From contig NW_026515517.1 of the NCBI RefSeq assembly GCF_014898815.1, positions 169,501 to 233,500 on the forward strand: a stretch of DNA of 64,000 nucleotides, written 5' to 3'. Below are positions 9,993 through 19,803 of the stretch, piece by piece. This stretch comes from Panonychus citri (lineage: Eukaryota > Arthropoda > Arachnida > Trombidiformes > Tetranychidae). Below the pieces are notes generated by a model. It was not told the origin of the DNA, searched no databases, and saw only the letters and a list, made by a program, of their open reading frames with translations. Every line of letters starts with the position of its first letter. Positions within the stretch are counted from its first letter, which is position 1. The position numbers and the translations under genes were made by a program.

Positions 9993-10172
9993 CCAGCAAA
10001 AATTTTCCCTAAATTTCGGGACTGGGCCAATCTCTCTCAAAAACTATACAGCACTGGTCACACTGTAAACAAAGCTGTTCTGAAGAAATCAAAGTGATCT
10101 GAATTGTCGTTTTTTAGTTCTCGTCCCTAGAAAATTAGGTTTCTTGAAGTAAAGTCTTCGCTTCGCTCAGAC

Positions 10173-10970
10173 AATTACGTCTAATCAAATTAATTTATCA
10201 AATGTTAATTGCAGATCAAAGTCTCTATTTACTCAGCAAATGACTTTTGCTAAGTAAATAAAGAAATAGATAGAATGATAGTGTTGATTAATTACAACTT
10301 ATCAAATTAATTGATCAAATGTTGATTGCCGATCAAAGTTTCTATTTACTTAGCAAAAGTCATTTGCTAAGTAAATAAAGAAATAGATATAATGATAGTA
10401 TTTAGTAATTACGTCTAATCAAATTAATTTATCAAATGTTACTTGCAGATCAAAGTTTCTATTTACTTAGCAAAAGTCATTTGCTAAGTAAATAAAGAAA
10501 TAGATAGAATGATAGTGTTGATTAATTACAACTTATCAAATTAATTACTCAAATGTTACTTGCCGATCAAAGTTTCTATTTACTTAGCAAAAGTCATTTG
10601 CTAAGTAAATAAAGAAATAGATATAATGATAGTATTTAGTAATTACGTCTAATCAAATTAATTTATCAAATGTTACTTGCAGATCAAAGTTTCTATTTAC
10701 TCAGCAAATGACTTTTGCTAAGTAAATAAAGAAATAGATAGAATGATAGTATTTAGTAATTACGTCTAATCAAATTAATTTATCAAATGTTACTTGCAGA
10801 TCAAAGTCTCTATTTACTTAGCAAAAGTCATTTGCTAAGTAAATAAAGAAATAGATAGAATGATAGTGTTGATTAATTACAACTTATCAAATTAATTGAT
10901 CAAAAGTTGATTGCCGATCAAAGTTTCTATTTACTTAGCAAATGACTTTTGCTAAGTAAATAAAAACTTC
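10173..10970. repeat. hr-like palindromic array B2 (7 units)
   Basis: This array continues B1 after the insertion. Seven palindromes occur with centre orientations forward, reverse, reverse, reverse, forward, reverse, forward. The array ends in a clean palindrome followed by TAAAAACTTCC at 10,962. Confidence 0.88.
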
Positions 10971-11160
10971 CATCATTAAGCAACATTTGGGTAATATATT
11001 TCAAGAGTTTTCATTGCTTAATGTCATCACTTTACTCTTTCATCTTTGATTCATTCCATTTGCTCTCTCTCTCTCTCTCTTTCTCTTTTTCTTTTTGTCT
11101 CTTTCTTCTATCTCTTCATTTTTTTCTTTTAGTTGTATTCTTATTAATGGTAATTTTAAT
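10971..11160. other. spacer interrupting hr arrays
   Basis: About 190 bp of non-array DNA with a CT microsatellite separates B2 and B3. No ORF is present. Confidence 0.5.
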
Positions 11161-12065
11161 GAGTTTAAGTTTATCTTATCAAAGTAATTGATCAAATGTT
11201 GGTTGCCGATCAAAGTTTCTATTTATTTAGCAAAAGTCATTTGCTAAGTAAATAAAGAAATAGATAGAATGATAGTGTCTAGTAATTACGTCTAATCAAA
11301 TTAATTTATCAAATGTTAATTGCAGATCAAAGTCTCTATTTACTTAGCAAAAGTCATTTGCTAAGTAAATAAAGAAATAGATAGAATGATAGTATTTAGT
11401 AATTACGTCTAATCAAATTAATTTATCAAAAGTTGATTGCCGATCAAAGTTTCTATTTACTTAGCAAATGACTTTTGCTAAGTAAATAAAGAAATAGATA
11501 GAATGATAGTGTCTAGTAATTACGTCTAATTAAATTAATTAATCAAATGTTGATTGCAGATCAAAGTCTCTATTTACTCAGCAAATGACTTTTGCTAAGT
11601 AAATAAAGAAATAGATAGAATGATAGTGTTGATAAATTACAACTTATCAAATTAATTGATCAAATGTTGATTGCCGATCAAAGTTTCTATTTACTTAGCA
11701 AAAGTCATTTGCTAAGTAAATAAAGAAATAGATAGAATGATAGTATTTAGTAATTACGTCTAATCAAATTAATTCATCAAATGTTACTTGCAGATCAAAG
11801 TCTCTATTTACTCAGCAAATGACTTTTGCTAAGTAAATAAAGAAATAGATAGAATGATAGTATTTAGTAATTACGTCTAATCAAATTAATTTATCAAATG
11901 TTAATTGCAGATCAAAGTCTCTATTTACTCAGCAAATGACTTTTGCTAAGTAAATAAAGAAATAGATAGAATGATAGTGTTGATTAATCACAACTTATCA
12001 AATTAATTTATCAAATGTTGATTGCAGATCAAAGTGCTTTGTTAAGTTAATAAAGAAATAGATGC
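11161..12065. repeat. hr-like palindromic array B3 (7 units plus a remnant)
   Basis: Seven palindromes occur with centre orientations reverse, reverse, forward, forward, reverse, forward, forward. The last unit (about 12,030) has lost most of its palindrome and reads GTGCTTTGTTAAGTTAATAAAG. The gene at 12,326 follows. Confidence 0.88.
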
Positions 12066-12325
12066 TTTACTTTCAGAAAGTGAGGTTGGAAAGTCAATAA
12101 ATGTCACGTGGCAAATTTTGATGGATAAGATAACTTCTCGAATATAAGTAACACACAGCCAGCAATTTCATTTAATGTATCGTTTTTTTGTAAACATTTA
12201 AGTTGTTCAACCTGTTTAATCACGGAATCATCTCATTTTCATTAAACAATCCATTCATCGTGAAATCTTGTGAATTCAATTTATTTTTCCGATAACATAT
12301 TGTGTTTCAGTTTGTCATCACAAAA

Positions 12326-13486
12326 ATGTCTTTTTCAATCACAAATAATATACATGATTATCATCATACACAGCAGTTAGCACCAGTCAACAGATATCCT
12401 GCTTACCCTCCAACCTGTGCGGAATGGTCCAATCAAATACAACCATATTTTCAACAACAACAAAATTATTCAGAAAATCAATTTAAATACCATTCGATGC
12501 CAGTCGATGATCAGTATGATATTTTTGACGAGCAAAAAGTGCGTGCCATTCTGGAAACTTGTTTCAATAAATACGGCAAACAGGAACTGCCTATACTTTC
12601 AATAGATGATGTTACTGGCAAACATACCTTTATGCCTGAAATTCAACATGATGTAACCTCAACAAGCTGTGCACATGCACTCATCGACTGTGCCAGAAAT
12701 GAAGAAATGCGGGAACCAACTCAAAAAAATGAAAAATCGCTGGAACGCGTCGTAGAAAACCCAATACAATTAGAATTGAGTGAAAGCGAAAGACGCCTTG
12801 GATCCAGTAATGCACGTATCAAGAATGTGCTACGTTATACACAATTTATCAAAGAAATGACGCGACACTATCCTGACATTTCAAAGCAAGTATCTCAAGT
12901 AACTGATGAGTTTTTAGCGATTAATTTCGATACAGATCACGAGAATAATACTAAAAAAACAAAAAAAGTTAGTCGTAAAAAAAGACCTAAAAAAACTGGT
13001 GGTACTAAATTGCCTGTAAGAGTTGCAATGCAGTTACCAATCGGGAAACTCATAGCAAAAATTGTAAAGATGAGCGTGCCAATTGCTGAATTGAACAATG
13101 TTTCCGCCAATCAAAAGCAAACCCGGTTTAATAGCAAATCACAAGGATTGTCTCTATTGGGTGAGAAATTGCTCGAATATCGAGAAACAAAGGTTAAAAC
13201 TATGGCAATGGCTTACAATATTGGTATGATAGTAGACCGTTTATTCAATATTTTAGGTGATAAAGACGCATTGATTGAAGAAATAAAGAGATCTTTACCT
13301 CGTATCTATTCGCGATCTGACTATTGTATGCATTTCATGAAAGTATATCAACTTTGCCACAAGTATCCGCGATTATTGCAAACAACTATCGACGTTACTG
13401 TTGTTGTCTGGCGTAATAAGGAGCTGAATGCGGCGCTCGATGCAATGGGAAATAAGGAGAAACGATTTTGGCGAGGATTAAAATAA
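12326..13486 (+). CDS. hypothetical basic protein with two helical modules
   Basis: The first ATG in frame gives 386 aa. An upstream GTG at 12,302 is unlikely to be used in a eukaryotic setting, while the ATG sits in the context CAAAAATG. The N-terminal 60 residues are Gln/Tyr/Pro-rich. A strongly basic patch at about residues 209-228 (KKTKKVSRKKRPKK) should act as a nuclear signal or bind nucleic acid. On either side lie helical modules with an aromatic-Pro pair (FIKEMTRHYPDISK and FMKVYQLCHKYPRLL), reminiscent of the YP module in the RING proteins. It sits directly downstream of hr-like array B3. A DNA-binding or early regulatory role is plausible but unproven. I do not recognise a named family. 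Confidence 0.7.
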   Translation: MSFSITNNIHDYHHTQQLAPVNRYPAYPPTCAEWSNQIQPYFQQQQNYSENQFKYHSMPVDDQYDIFDEQKVRAILETCFNKYGKQELPILSIDDVTGKHTFMPEIQHDVTSTSCAHALIDCARNEEMREPTQKNEKSLERVVENPIQLELSESERRLGSSNARIKNVLRYTQFIKEMTRHYPDISKQVSQVTDEFLAINFDTDHENNTKKTKKVSRKKRPKKTGGTKLPVRVAMQLPIGKLIAKIVKMSVPIAELNNVSANQKQTRFNSKSQGLSLLGEKLLEYRETKVKTMAMAYNIGMIVDRLFNILGDKDALIEEIKRSLPRIYSRSDYCMHFMKVYQLCHKYPRLLQTTIDVTVVVWRNKELNAALDAMGNKEKRFWRGLK

Positions 13487-13900
13487 CCCAACATGGAGTT
13501 TGCAAATCTGAAACTTTGGTTAAAGACCTAATATTGCTGAATAGATCATCACTTTTTTGCAGCAACATCAAATAAATCTGTCAATGTAATGTCTGATAAG
13601 ATGATATCTGAATAATTCTACTGTAACAAAGCTTGTATTGGTTTTGCTCGAAAAAAGAAATAAAATATATTAAACACAATTAAATTCATTTCAATATCCA
13701 TTTTAATTCGTTTAACTGTGCTAATCACTGGAAATATCAGTCCACTCAAAACATAGAATTGAATTGGCTTGATTAACATGCGTAATGGCAATTAATCATT
13801 TCAATATAATTAAAGAAAAAGCACGAATCGAAAGCTAATAGATAATTTCTTCAGGAAATCATAAAATGCTTTCTCTAAATGTTATACTAATTTGTTTACA
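13487..13900. other. intergenic between convergent genes
   Basis: 414 bp of AT-rich DNA with an AATAAA signal near 13,660 for the upstream gene. No ORF. Confidence 0.5.
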
Positions 13901-14422
13901 CTAGAACAACACACGTTGAGTATCATCGTCGTCATCATCGTCGTCATCATCATCGTCGTCATCATCGTCGTCATCATTGTCGTCATCATCGTCGTCATCA
14001 TCGTCGTCATCATCGTCGTCATCATCGTCGTCATCATCGTCGTCATCATCGTCGTCGTCTTCTTCATTGTTGTTGTCAGTGTCTTCGTTATCGTCATCGG
14101 TATCGTCTTCGTTTTCGTCATACCGCTCAGAATCAGAGGCATTATGATTTGCAGTACATTCTTCAGCTTCCGTTAACCAATAAAACTCCTTGTTACATAT
14201 ATCACATGAAAACAGGTCGTGATTGGATCTATGAGCAACCCAATCATCGTATGAGTAACCAATAAAATCATCACATAGAACACATTCATATTCCCATGTA
14301 TCAGGATTTTTTTTCGAAGGTAAAACTAGGTGAGACCTCATTGAGCTTAAAGTACAATTTATATAAGCACATGCTGTCCGAAAATGGGAACCTTTTTCCA
14401 ATCGTCTGCGAAGGATCTCCAT
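13901..14422 (-). CDS. two-finger zinc protein with poly-Asp tail (family member 2)
   Basis: The start is the ATG at 14,422 (173 aa). It aligns with the start of the paralogue at 14,786 (MEILRRRLEKGSHF against MEVFQNRAKSGSYF). The longer open frame upstream crosses a TA microsatellite and is not supported. Finger 1 is C47-x2-C50-x13-H64-x3-H68. Finger 2 is C73-x2-C76-x12-C89-x3-H93. The segment before finger 1 (SHLVLPSKKNPDTWEYEC) is nearly identical to the paralogue. The C-terminal half is a long run of Asp encoded by GAC/GAT repeats. The acidic tail could mimic DNA or contact histones or basal factors, which is inference. It is divergently arranged with its paralogue, sharing about 360 bp of promoter DNA. 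Confidence 0.75.
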   Translation of the reverse strand: MEILRRRLEKGSHFRTACAYINCTLSSMRSHLVLPSKKNPDTWEYECVLCDDFIGYSYDDWVAHRSNHDLFSCDICNKEFYWLTEAEECTANHNASDSERYDENEDDTDDDNEDTDNNNEEDDDDDDDDDDDDDDDDDDDDDDDDDDDNDDDDDDDDDDDDDDDDDDTQRVLF

Positions 14423-14785
14423 ATATTTTATGTAAGATTGACTGTACAGCGTAACAACAACACTATGTCTACAACTATATATGTATATATATATATATAT
14501 ACAAAGTGAAACCGGAAAGTGCACACTGAAAGTATATTTTACTGATGATACTTGCTTATTTTTCTTTCTCTTTCTCTCCCCAAATAGACAGAAAAAATAA
14601 AAAAACAACTGAAAATATGTCTGTATGTTTAATGTAGTAGGTAAAGCATTGCAAGTATTGGTATAAAAGGTTCCATTTCATTGGTCCACAAAACATTCAT
14701 ATTTCAATAAAGAACATAAACAGGTTCATCTGTGTTAACTAAAATAAGTGTCATCAGTATATCTATTTTTTGTTACTGTAAAAAT
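14423..14785. promoter_or_regulatory. shared divergent promoter region of two zinc-finger paralogues
   Basis: Paralogous genes read outward from this 363-bp region. On the plus strand TATAAAAG lies at 14,662-14,669. A TA microsatellite lies at about 14,478-14,501. Head-to-head paralogues suggest an inverted duplication that kept a common control region. Confidence 0.55.
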
Positions 14786-15346
14786 ATGGAAGTCTTCCAA
14801 AATAGAGCTAAAAGTGGCTCCTATTTTCGACCAGCATCAGCTTATTCAAATTGTGTTCTTAGCTCAAGAAAGTCTCATCTGGTTTTACCTTCAACTAAAA
14901 ATCCAGATAACTGGGAATATGAATGCCTATTGTGTAATGATTTTGTTGGCTATTCATACACTGATTGGACTACTCATAACTCTTATACCCACGATACTAC
15001 CCTGGTCACATGTGAAAGAGATTTTTATTTTGACCCAGCTGAAGCTGTTCAAACTAACGAGAATACTTCTTCTGATCCGGAAATATATATCTACAACGAC
15101 GACGACAACAACAACAATGATGATGATGAGTATGATGATGGTGCTGATGATGCTGATGAAGCAGTTAACCTAGTGTACGGGAAGAGTAAGAGTCAATCAC
15201 AAACATCTGGTCATCCTGAAAAATTTGAGTATCTTAAACAAAAAAACAACTCAAAACGAAGCCCAATATTCAGATCTATTGTTTCACGATACAAACTTAA
15301 ACATTTAAATTGTATTTCTTTGAATGTGTTTTCAAGAAAAAAATAA
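14786..15346 (+). CDS. zinc-finger protein with degenerate second finger (family member 3)
   Basis: The start is the ATG at 14,786 (186 aa), and an in-frame GTG at 14,732 is not needed. Finger 1 is intact: C47-x2-C50-x13-H64-x4-H69. Finger 2 is degenerate: one Cys (C76) remains where the paralogue has C-x2-C, and the later Cys and His are gone. An Asp/Asn-rich tract encoded by GAC, AAC and GAT repeats follows, then a basic C-terminal tail. The 40 residues before finger 1 are closely shared with the gene at 13,901. Loss of finger 2 with an otherwise open frame suggests relaxed constraint on that finger or a new role. An AATAAA signal follows the stop. Confidence 0.72.
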   Translation: MEVFQNRAKSGSYFRPASAYSNCVLSSRKSHLVLPSTKNPDNWEYECLLCNDFVGYSYTDWTTHNSYTHDTTLVTCERDFYFDPAEAVQTNENTSSDPEIYIYNDDDNNNNDDDEYDDGADDADEAVNLVYGKSKSQSQTSGHPEKFEYLKQKNNSKRSPIFRSIVSRYKLKHLNCISLNVFSRKK

Positions 15347-15767
15347 TAAACTATACAAAATGATGCATGTTTATCTTTGCCTAAAGCTTTTTATGAGTAT
15401 GAAGATTCATGTGTAGGTTTTATAAGTTTCATACATGTACCATGTTGACCGCGATACGACTCATCGATCGGGATCAAAGTTGCAATTGAGAGGTCGAAAA
15501 TAATGATTCAACTCGAGCGGAAACATTTTTATCTATTCAATTTAGATTCGATGCGATAGTTTTGCAATATAGTTATAGTTGTCGTGACAACACAAACGAC
15601 AAACTTGCTATATCAGTCGCAATTTTAACGATTGCTTTTTTGAGTTAGGTTAGTTTTACAGAGTTTCTAAATTTTCTGAGAATTTGTAAAAAATCTAATA
15701 AAAATGTAATGTGCAGCGGGTAATCATTCACATCAAGTCAGTGGATCAATCAAAATAGATCAATACC
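15347..15767. other. intergenic, no gene seen
   Basis: 421 bp of less repetitive DNA, including a near-palindrome GTTGTCGTGACAAC around 15,580. No TATA box or ORF stands out. Confidence 0.45.
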
Positions 15768-16274
15768 ATGAAACTTAAACTTCTTCTTGAAAAAAACAGC
15801 AAAAAGTATAACAATTCTTGTTCAATGAGAATCATTCAACGTCGTCAATACAGTAAGATCAAATATTGTCAATTTGATATTCCTAAATTGTATAAATGTG
15901 ATGCTACTCAATGTGAATTTGCAACCCTAACTAAAGCTCAGATTATTGACCATCTTTCGTCGTCACACGCTGAAACCAGTCTCACCTGTGGTACCTGTCA
16001 CTCCCGTTATAAGTGTTATGATGATGTTGATACCTGTCAGGCTTTTCACAATATTGAAGACCTTCTCAAACAAATGGACCATGATAATGGAGCACAAGAC
16101 AAACAAGCGCAGCCTGAGACAACCAATAGTTGTTCACAACATAGCAACAACCAACATGAGTTGCGGAAAACTGAAAACACATTTTCAAGCCGGATATTGA
16201 AGTCTGAAACATTACGATGTCACCGAGCAGCTAAGAAAAAATGTATAGAATCACTAAAGAAAATTGTTTATTGA
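15768..16274 (+). CDS. two-finger zinc protein (family member 4)
   Basis: This 168-aa protein starts at an ATG. Finger 1 is a classical C2H2: C44-x4-C49-x12-H62-x4-H67. Finger 2 is C74-x2-C77-x12-C90-x3-H94, the same unusual C-x2-C-x12-C-x3-H spacing as in the genes at 13,901 and 19,059. The N-terminus is basic (KLKLLLEKNSKK and RIIQRRQYSK) and the C-terminus is also basic, with several Lys/Arg pairs. A small DNA- or RNA-binding regulator is likely. No named homologue is recognised. Confidence 0.72.
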   Translation: MKLKLLLEKNSKKYNNSCSMRIIQRRQYSKIKYCQFDIPKLYKCDATQCEFATLTKAQIIDHLSSSHAETSLTCGTCHSRYKCYDDVDTCQAFHNIEDLLKQMDHDNGAQDKQAQPETTNSCSQHSNNQHELRKTENTFSSRILKSETLRCHRAAKKKCIESLKKIVY

Positions 16275-16600
16275 TAAGATAATTATATTAAATATATTAT
16301 ATATAAGTATTGGTATTGATAGGTATGCTATGTAATGCAATCTTTCTAACATCTAATGAGTAAATAAAATAACTATAAATATTTAACAAAAAAAACAATA
16401 TATAGCATTCCTGATTTGCATCTTTGGGATTAAATTTCACACGACAACTTTGGAAGGAAACATGATTGATTTTTCTCTATTTCTGTATAAATAAGTTGTG
16501 TTGTTTTGTTAGGTTGATAAATAGTTGATAACTGACATAAGACAGACACATATAACATACCGTGTTACCAGTTTAATTTGCAACATCATCAATAGTAATA
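16275..16600. promoter_or_regulatory. spacer with TATA box for the gene at 16,601
   Basis: TATAAATAA at 16,486-16,494 lies about 110 bp before the ATG. AATAAA signals near 16,363 probably serve the upstream gene. No ORF. Confidence 0.5.
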
Positions 16601-17191
16601 ATGGATCATTCATCATTGTTCGTTACCCCTGATGTTTCAACTATACTGGCACAAAACCGTTTTATTAAAGCAACACAGCATAAATATCCAAATGGATATT
16701 CAACGATAATTTTTTCTTGTGAATTACCGCATTTTAACTTTTTCTCCACGGATCTTGGACAGGTTAAATCAGAAATTGATGAACACTGTTCTGGCCATCC
16801 ATGTGAAAGTGTAACGTGTATCGGAGTTCATGAAACTTACGCCAGCTATGCCAGAAAAAGTTGTCCACCGGGTTACTACAAAACTGGTATCCAGGATTGT
16901 ACAAAACAGCATCCTATCGGGGTAGCTAGTAGTATTAGTCCTCCGATTATTTCTGCAATACAACATCCGTCTACATACTCATCATCACAATCACTGAATC
17001 CATCCAAACAGAAGGCTAAAATGGAAATAAAGGCTGAGCAGCATCAACAACAACTGACAACGATCATCGAAGAAATCAAACCGCAAAATGTTTCATATAA
17101 AAGGAAGGCGAGAGATGTTCATTGTAGAAAGGCAAAAACAGAATGTAATCGTGTTATCAAATATATACATTTGTATGAAAAAAACATCTGA
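16601..17191 (+). CDS. Cys-rich zinc-binding-like protein (family member 5)
   Basis: This 196-aa protein starts at an ATG. The Cys pattern is C63, H66, then C68-x4-C73-x14-C88, closest to the 2,418 protein (CIGV follows the fourth position in both). Like the 2,418 and 40,706 proteins it has a hydrophobic segment ending in a Cys (IIFSC at residue 40) some 25 residues before the cluster. The C-terminal third is Ser/Gln-rich, then basic. Probably a member of the same small regulator family. Function unknown. Confidence 0.65.
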   Translation: MDHSSLFVTPDVSTILAQNRFIKATQHKYPNGYSTIIFSCELPHFNFFSTDLGQVKSEIDEHCSGHPCESVTCIGVHETYASYARKSCPPGYYKTGIQDCTKQHPIGVASSISPPIISAIQHPSTYSSSQSLNPSKQKAKMEIKAEQHQQQLTTIIEEIKPQNVSYKRKARDVHCRKAKTECNRVIKYIHLYEKNI

Positions 17192-17229
17192 AAAAATTTG
17201 ATAATAAAATTTTTTTTATCATGTGCATA

Positions 17230-17600
17230 TTGCAGTAACAAGTTATCACATTAATTTATCAAATGTGCGTTGAAAGTTTCTATCTACTTTCCAAAAGTGC
17301 AAACATCAAAATTAATAAAGAATATGGTAAAAAGAAATCGAGATAAAAAATAAGAAATAAAGAATCAAAAAAAGAAAGAAAAAGAAAGAGAGAAAGAGAG
17401 AGAATTTGTCGCATAGAGATGCAAAGAGAGAGAGAGAGAGAAAGATGAAGCAAATCTATCTATGCTCAATTTGTTTATGTTTTAATGACAAGGTAGCATA
17501 TTAATTTATCAAATTTGCGTTGAAAATTTAAGTTTCTATTTACTTTCAAAAAGTGATTTGCAAAGGTATTAAAGAATATGGAGGGAGATGAAGAAATAGA
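17230..17600. repeat. degenerate hr-like units C
   Basis: Two relics carry the family layout: a TCAAAT stretch, then CTATCTACTTTCC or CTATTTACTTTC, then a decayed hairpin and TTAATAAAGAATATGG. Arms are mismatched, so hairpin potential is mostly lost. GA-rich DNA follows each, as it does at 48.6-49.1 kb. Confidence 0.6.
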
Positions 17601-17798
17601 GATAGAAAGCAACACAGAAGGAATCGAAAAAGAAAGAAAGAAATGAAGAAATAAACAAGAGAAAGTCAAAGGACCCATCACGCTGAAATTAAAAAAAAAG
17701 AGAACTAAAGTGACAAAAAAGATGAGAAAAGTAGCAAAAGAGAAGCACAATCTACCCAGAATCAATCATCATAATGAAAGTAATATCACTATTCTTTA

Positions 17799-17928
17799 GA
17801 GCGCATGTGTAGTCATGATATTCGGGAGCTTCAATGTTCTCACGACGTATGTAAATATATACTTATACATATTACTTATAACATTCATGGGTAGGTTGGT
17901 TGGCATTTGAGCAGGAGGGGATTTTTTC

Positions 17929-17982
<54 letters not shown>

Positions 17983-18620
17983 GTATATATATATATATGG
18001 TCTTTCTTATGGGTCTGTCTATTTTATGCTTCTTTCCCTTATACCTGTCTATCACAAATCTCTTTCTTTTTTTACTGTCTATTTTGAGTTTCTTTCTATT
18101 TGCACTGTCTATAGCGTAATCTCTCTCTTCGTGGGTCTTTCTTTGTAGAGGTCTCTTACTCTTCTTCTCTTACGTACCCATCATTTTGATTTTTCGGAAA
18201 AAGGATTGGTGGCTGGAAGGAAAACGAAACTATTACTATTCGTACTACATTTTTGGATACAATTTGATGATTTTGTTCTAAAATTGTCATCTACCTTGCT
18301 GTAGCATACTTGAATGAATGCACTGAAGTATAAATTCTCTTTCTGGTGCTCTTTCTTTTTTGGTTTCTCTTTCTCTTTGGGTCTTTCTTTCCGAGGGTCT
18401 CTTTCTCTGTGGGTCTTTCTTTCCGAGGGTCTCTTTCTCTGTGGGTCTGTCTATTTTATGCTTCTTTCCCGCATACCTGTCTATCACAAATCTCTTTCTT
18501 TTTTTACTGTCTATTTTGAGTTTCTTTCTATTTGCACTGTCTATAGCGTAATCTCTCTCTTCGTGGGTCTTTCTTTGTAGAGGTCTCTTACTCTTCTTCT
18601 CTTACGTACCCATCGTTTTG
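17799..18620. repeat. dispersed CT-rich repeat block, copy 1
   Basis: This block contains GGGTAGGTTGGTTGGCATTT at 17,889, a TA microsatellite (about 17,937-17,998), and CT-rich modules ending in CTTACGTACCCATC. The same order of elements recurs at 49,188-50,700. Within this copy the module from GGGTCTGTCTATTTTATGC to CTTACGTACCCATC is repeated about 430 bp apart. Confidence 0.8.
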
Positions 18621-19058
18621 ATTTTTAGGAAAAAGTTTTGGTGTCTAAAAATGAGATGAAACACTTTCCATGAAAACATTGTTTTTTGCTCTTAATTTGT
18701 AGATTTTGTTCAAAAAATCTGTATAAATTAATAATGCAATAGAAAGAATAGAAACACAACATGTACGTTGTATGCAAGTATAAGATTTATACTTAATACA
18801 GTTATCTCTATTTTTTACTATTTACTATCTCGAGTGCCTTTCGCATTCAAACTGTCTTCCATGTAATCTTTCTTTCTTAAACAATCTTTTGCTGTAGACT
18901 TGGTACAGTTACAGACTAGATACAATATCTCTTTAAATAGTTCAACTGTGTAACAATAATTAGTCATTCATTCTGTTGCTTCTTAACGTGCATGTGTACT
19001 ACCTTTCCAAACAGCATTGCCGCTCACTACCTATTATTGCTCATTATTTTTTATTAAC

Positions 19059-19568
19059 ATGTATTCGCAAAGTTTACTTGTTCGTATGAATGGTGGTGGA
19101 TCAACAGAACGAGATAGCTACCAATACGATGAGGATTGTATTTCGCCTGACGGTGGTTATTTACACATTGACCCAGTAAAATACTATGATGACGATGATA
19201 TCTATGCTCTGAAAGCCTATGAATGTTTAGTCTGTGATAATTTTCTATGTGATGATATTGCAACAATACGAGCACATGTACAGGGTCATGAACCGTTCAC
19301 CTGTGATCAATGTGATCGAATATATCCTAATTTCAAGAGTAAAGAAACCTGTCAACTTCTTCATTCAATTGACATTTCTTTTTTACAGAAATTTGTGGTC
19401 GCAACATCATCTCCCGATACTCAACAAGTTAACGAGATAAGTTCAAATGAGCAACGTCAAACGGGAGAAGGAACATCAGCCAATGCAGCCGCAGATAAAA
19501 ATAAAAAACGTAAAAGACGACACCAACAATCACAAAGAAGACAATATAAGAGAGTAAAGGATAAATGA
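19059..19568 (+). CDS. two-finger zinc protein (family member 6)
   Basis: The first ATG (19,059) gives 169 aa, and the in-frame TTG at 19,017 is discounted. Finger 1 is C56-x2-C59-x13-H73-x3-H77. Finger 2 is C82-x2-C85-x12-C98-x3-H102. Spacing in both fingers equals that of the gene at 13,901. An acidic/Tyr segment (KYYDDDDIYALKAYEC) precedes finger 1. The C-terminus ends in a dense Lys/Arg/Gln stretch (NKKRKRRHQQSQRRQYKR), a strong nuclear or nucleic-acid-binding tail. A small viral regulator is likely, with no named homologue. Confidence 0.75.
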   Translation: MYSQSLLVRMNGGGSTERDSYQYDEDCISPDGGYLHIDPVKYYDDDDIYALKAYECLVCDNFLCDDIATIRAHVQGHEPFTCDQCDRIYPNFKSKETCQLLHSIDISFLQKFVVATSSPDTQQVNEISSNEQRQTGEGTSANAAADKNKKRKRRHQQSQRRQYKRVKDK

Positions 19569-19803
19569 ATTAACAAGAGACAATTGGTTCAGTTATTGGT
19601 ATTCAAACGAATGTCGGAGCAAAAAAATATAATAGTATATCTATATAAAGATATATATATATATATATACGTAGCGGAAAAAGAAGCGTGCTAATTATAA
19701 AAGAAGAGAATTCATAAGAAAATTGTAACAAGAAGTCAATGTTCAGAATATTAATGAAATTTTTAATCACTAGTAATTCAATTAATTTTTGATTCGATAC
19801 AAT

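Larger units (their letters stand above)
9228..10172. mobile_element. 945-bp insertion inside the hr array, unclassified
   Basis: Array DNA stops in the middle of a unit at TTAGTAA (9,227) and resumes at AATTACGTCTAATC (10,173). About 945 bp of unrelated DNA therefore sits inside one repeat, with at most 2 bp duplicated. Near each end lies GTCTGAGCG in opposite orientation, a possible remnant of inverted termini. The interior holds a CT-rich microsatellite (9,310-9,935) and a near-perfect 34-bp palindrome at 9,959-9,992. It has no coding capacity, since open frames across the CT tract are pure Ser/Phe/Leu. A non-autonomous transposon is the simplest reading, and the class is unknown. Confidence 0.5.
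17192..19058. other. 1.9-kb noncoding region with degenerate hr and repeat modules
   Basis: From left to right it holds two degenerate hr-type palindromes, GA-rich DNA, a TA microsatellite and CT-rich modules, each listed separately. Its right part (18,720-19,058) is plain AT-rich DNA before the next gene. Open frames here are translations of microsatellites and are not called. Confidence 0.65.

Noticed and set aside
9228..10172. tRNA or SINE inside the hr insertion
   Set aside because: No convincing box A and box B pair at the proper spacing and no cloverleaf could be drawn.
13892..14176. Plus-strand ORF of Val/Ile repeats
   Set aside because: It is the antisense shadow of the poly-Asp tract of the minus-strand zinc-finger gene.
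17900..18580. Several 60-90 codon ORFs
   Set aside because: They cross TA and CT microsatellites and recur because the repeat module recurs.
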